Translations under genes and position numbers: made by a program
In this document: positions 61,082-64,000 of the stretch, piece by piece
Layout: each line of letters begins with the position of its first letter
Numbering within the stretch: position 1 is the stretch's first letter
NCBI RefSeq assembly: GCF_002849605.1
Contig: NZ_NPIB01000009.1
Location: forward strand, 62,001-126,000
From: Photobacterium carnosum
GTDB taxonomy: Bacteria; Pseudomonadota; Gammaproteobacteria; Enterobacterales; Vibrionaceae
Direction of reading: 5' to 3'
Length of the DNA: 64,000 bases
The notes under the pieces: model-generated
Told to the model about the DNA's origin: nothing
Database searches by the model: none
What the model saw: only the letters and a program-made list of their open reading frames with translations

Positions 61082-62846
61082 CGAGATCCCTCTTATCAGT
61101 GGATGTGAGCATTTCAGCTAATAAACCTTGGTGACTAATGGTATCAAAAGCGCCATTTTGAACTAATTTACCGTTATCCATAACTAGAATACGGTCCATA
61201 GCATGGAGTTGATCCAGACGATGGCTAACCATTAATGTGGTGCGTTCAGTAACCGCTAATGCCAAACTTTCTAGCACTAAGCGTTCACTGTTAGCATCAA
61301 GACTTGCAGTGGGTTCATCAAGGAGCCAAAACGCGCCATTTTGTAGCATTGCACGAGCAACGGCAATACGCTGTGCTTGACCGACAGATAAGCCACCAGA
61401 GCGATCACCTACATGATGTTCATAACCTTTTTCAAGGCGCTGAATAAACTCATCAGCATAAGCTTGGCGGGCAACTTGGTCGACATCGGCATCACTGGCA
61501 CTTGGATCACCCAGCGTAATATTGTCGCGCACTGTACCATGAACTAATAATGGATTTTGACCGACCCAGCTGATCGCTTGACGCCATTGATCATGTTTAA
61601 GTTCGTTCAGTTCAACATCGTTAATTTTAATACTGCCACGGTAAGGTAAAAAGCCAAGTAGAGCATTAAGTAAACTGGTTTTACCCGCGCCGCTTGGACC
61701 AATTAATGCCACATGTTCTCTGGTATTAATGGTAAAGCTTAGTGGGCCAGCCAATACTTGGCCTTCAGGGCTAAGAACCTCAAGATCAGTAACCGTTATT
61801 TGAATAGCATCAGGGGTGGGTAATGGTGTCTCACCGTTACTCATTTCATCGGCTTCAATGTTTAAAAATTCAACAATTGATTCTGCCGCGCCAATCGCTT
61901 GCGCTTTAGCATGGTAGAAAGTACCAAGATCACGCAGTGGTTGATAAAACTCAGGTGCGAGCACTAATACAAATAAACCTGTAAATAGCGAAAGAGGTAC
62001 ACCATAGTTACCAAAGTTCAGTTCGCCGATGAAAGCGAAGCCAAAATAGACAGCAACAATGGCAACAGAAATTGCCGAGAAGAACTCTAATACGGCTGAC
62101 GATAAAAAGGCTAATCGCAGCACTTCCATGGTGCGTTTACGTAATACATGTGAAGCCGCATCTAGATTTTCAGCTTCAACATCAACGCGATTAAATAATC
62201 GTAGGGTTGATAAACCTTGTAAACGGTCATAGAAGTGGCCTGATAAACGTTGTAACGCTTTAAAGTTACGACGGTTAGCATCTGCCGCACCTAAACCGAC
62301 TAATGCCATAAAAAATGGGACTAACGGTGCCGTAATAAGGAAGATTAAACCCGCTGCCCAGTTAAGAGGGAAGACTACCACTAAAATAACCACCGGAATT
62401 AATACCGCCAGTGACATTTGTGGTAAGTAGCGAGCAAAGAAATCTTGCATTTCTTCTACTTGCTCAAGCACTAAACTTGCCCATACGCCAGCAGGTTTAC
62501 CCTTGATATAAGCAGGACCTAGATTTTGTAAGCGGTTGAGAATAAGTTGGCGAATGTGGAGTCGAATTTGTTCACCGCAACGGTAACCACAAACTTCTCG
62601 CCCCCAGCTACATAAAGCACGTAAACCAATAATAACAATAAGGCCAACAAACTGATTAACAAGCTGGTATTTATCCGTATGCTCCATGATCAGTTGATGC
62701 AAAATATTGGCTAATAAAGCCGCTTGCCCGATAAGCAATAATCCCGAAATAAACCCTAAGCCAATGCTGAACATCATCCAACGTTTGGCGAGTTTACTTT
62801 GGGATTTTAACCATTTGGTCAAATCGCGTTGTAATTGTTTATCCAT
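61074..62846 (-). CDS. cydD: Cysteine/glutathione ABC exporter subunit CydD
   Basis: A 590-residue partner of CydC. N-terminal membrane domain (six spans), then ATPase with GPSGAGKTSLL, LSVGQAQRIAVARA and FWLLDEPTASLD. It lies 112 bp after trxB; that gap holds an inverted repeat CTTACAGCA/TGCTGTAAG at 62886-62923. Confidence 0.96.
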   Translation of the reverse strand: MDKQLQRDLTKWLKSQSKLAKRWMMFSIGLGFISGLLLIGQAALLANILHQLIMEHTDKYQLVNQFVGLIVIIGLRALCSWGREVCGYRCGEQIRLHIRQLILNRLQNLGPAYIKGKPAGVWASLVLEQVEEMQDFFARYLPQMSLAVLIPVVILVVVFPLNWAAGLIFLITAPLVPFFMALVGLGAADANRRNFKALQRLSGHFYDRLQGLSTLRLFNRVDVEAENLDAASHVLRKRTMEVLRLAFLSSAVLEFFSAISVAIVAVYFGFAFIGELNFGNYGVPLSLFTGLFVLVLAPEFYQPLRDLGTFYHAKAQAIGAAESIVEFLNIEADEMSNGETPLPTPDAIQITVTDLEVLSPEGQVLAGPLSFTINTREHVALIGPSGAGKTSLLNALLGFLPYRGSIKINDVELNELKHDQWRQAISWVGQNPLLVHGTVRDNITLGDPSASDADVDQVARQAYADEFIQRLEKGYEHHVGDRSGGLSVGQAQRIAVARAMLQNGAFWLLDEPTASLDANSERLVLESLALAVTERTTLMVSHRLDQLHAMDRILVMDNGKLVQNGAFDTISHQGLLAEMLTSTDKRDLDA

Positions 62847-62958
62847 ATAAATAAGGTTTCATTACAGTATTTATGGTAAGTCGCTCTTACAGCAATATAG
62901 GTTGAGATCAATAGTGCTGTAAGAAGAAAAGCTACTGCCTAAACAGAGGCTTGATACT

Positions 62959-63999
<1,041 letters not shown>

Positions 64000-64000
64000 C

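Overview
The window looks like ordinary chromosomal DNA from a marine gammaproteobacterium of the family Vibrionaceae, most likely Photobacterium or a close relative. The genus is inferred; the family is well supported. Evidence is the AT-rich sequence, the uvrB / qrr1 / luxO / luxU / yvcK quorum-sensing block, motY divergent from rnt, the Na+-type Rnf complex, and proteins that align closely with E. coli and Vibrio orthologues. I see no prophage, insertion sequence, CRISPR array, rRNA or tRNA gene.

Layout. 1-4.3 kb: 3' end of fadH, ydjA, then the coupled selD-selU pair (selenophosphate synthesis and its use in tRNA selenouridine). 4.5-12.6 kb: topB, a GAF/GGDEF protein, a small lipoprotein, yejM-yejL facing yejK, and a YgbA-like gene. 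12.8-17.1 kb: an M20 peptidase, yjiG-yjiH and nhaC on the minus strand. 17.8-24.6 kb: asd, sodB, grxD, a second Na+/H+ antiporter-family transporter, rnt, motY with a FliA-type promoter, and nth. 24.7-30.9 kb: rnfABCDGE, with a long alanine/lysine repeat tail in RnfC. 31.3-37.6 kb: pepE, uvrB, the sRNA gene qrr1 with a sigma-54 promoter and LuxO site, luxO-luxU and yvcK. 38.2-41.2 kb: a small unknown gene, a Moco-type leader and moaACDE without moaB. 41.5-47.8 kb: a small ORF and oppABCDF, with oppD broken by a frameshift. 48-64 kb: purB-hflD-mnmA, rluE, icd, cspD, clpS-clpA, infA, bpt, aat, cydC-cydD and trxB.

How the parts fit. The quorum-sensing block is nearly complete as a switch: LuxU passes phosphate to LuxO, and LuxO with sigma-54 would drive Qrr1 from the divergent promoter. 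Rnf, two antiporter-family proteins and MotY point to sodium-based energetics. selD-selU, moaACDE, rnf-nth, clpSA and trxB-cydDC are compact operons or conserved neighbourhoods.

I did not find a clearly new multigene system. The most notable non-routine items are the qrr1 gene, the oppD frameshift, a perfect 42-bp palindrome with no spacer between rluE and mnmA, large operator-like inverted repeats before the antiporter-family gene at 20.3-21.6 kb and before the ygbA-like gene, facing DnaA boxes before uvrB, a structured oppC-oppD spacer, and an unrecognised broken reading frame between yvcK and moaA.
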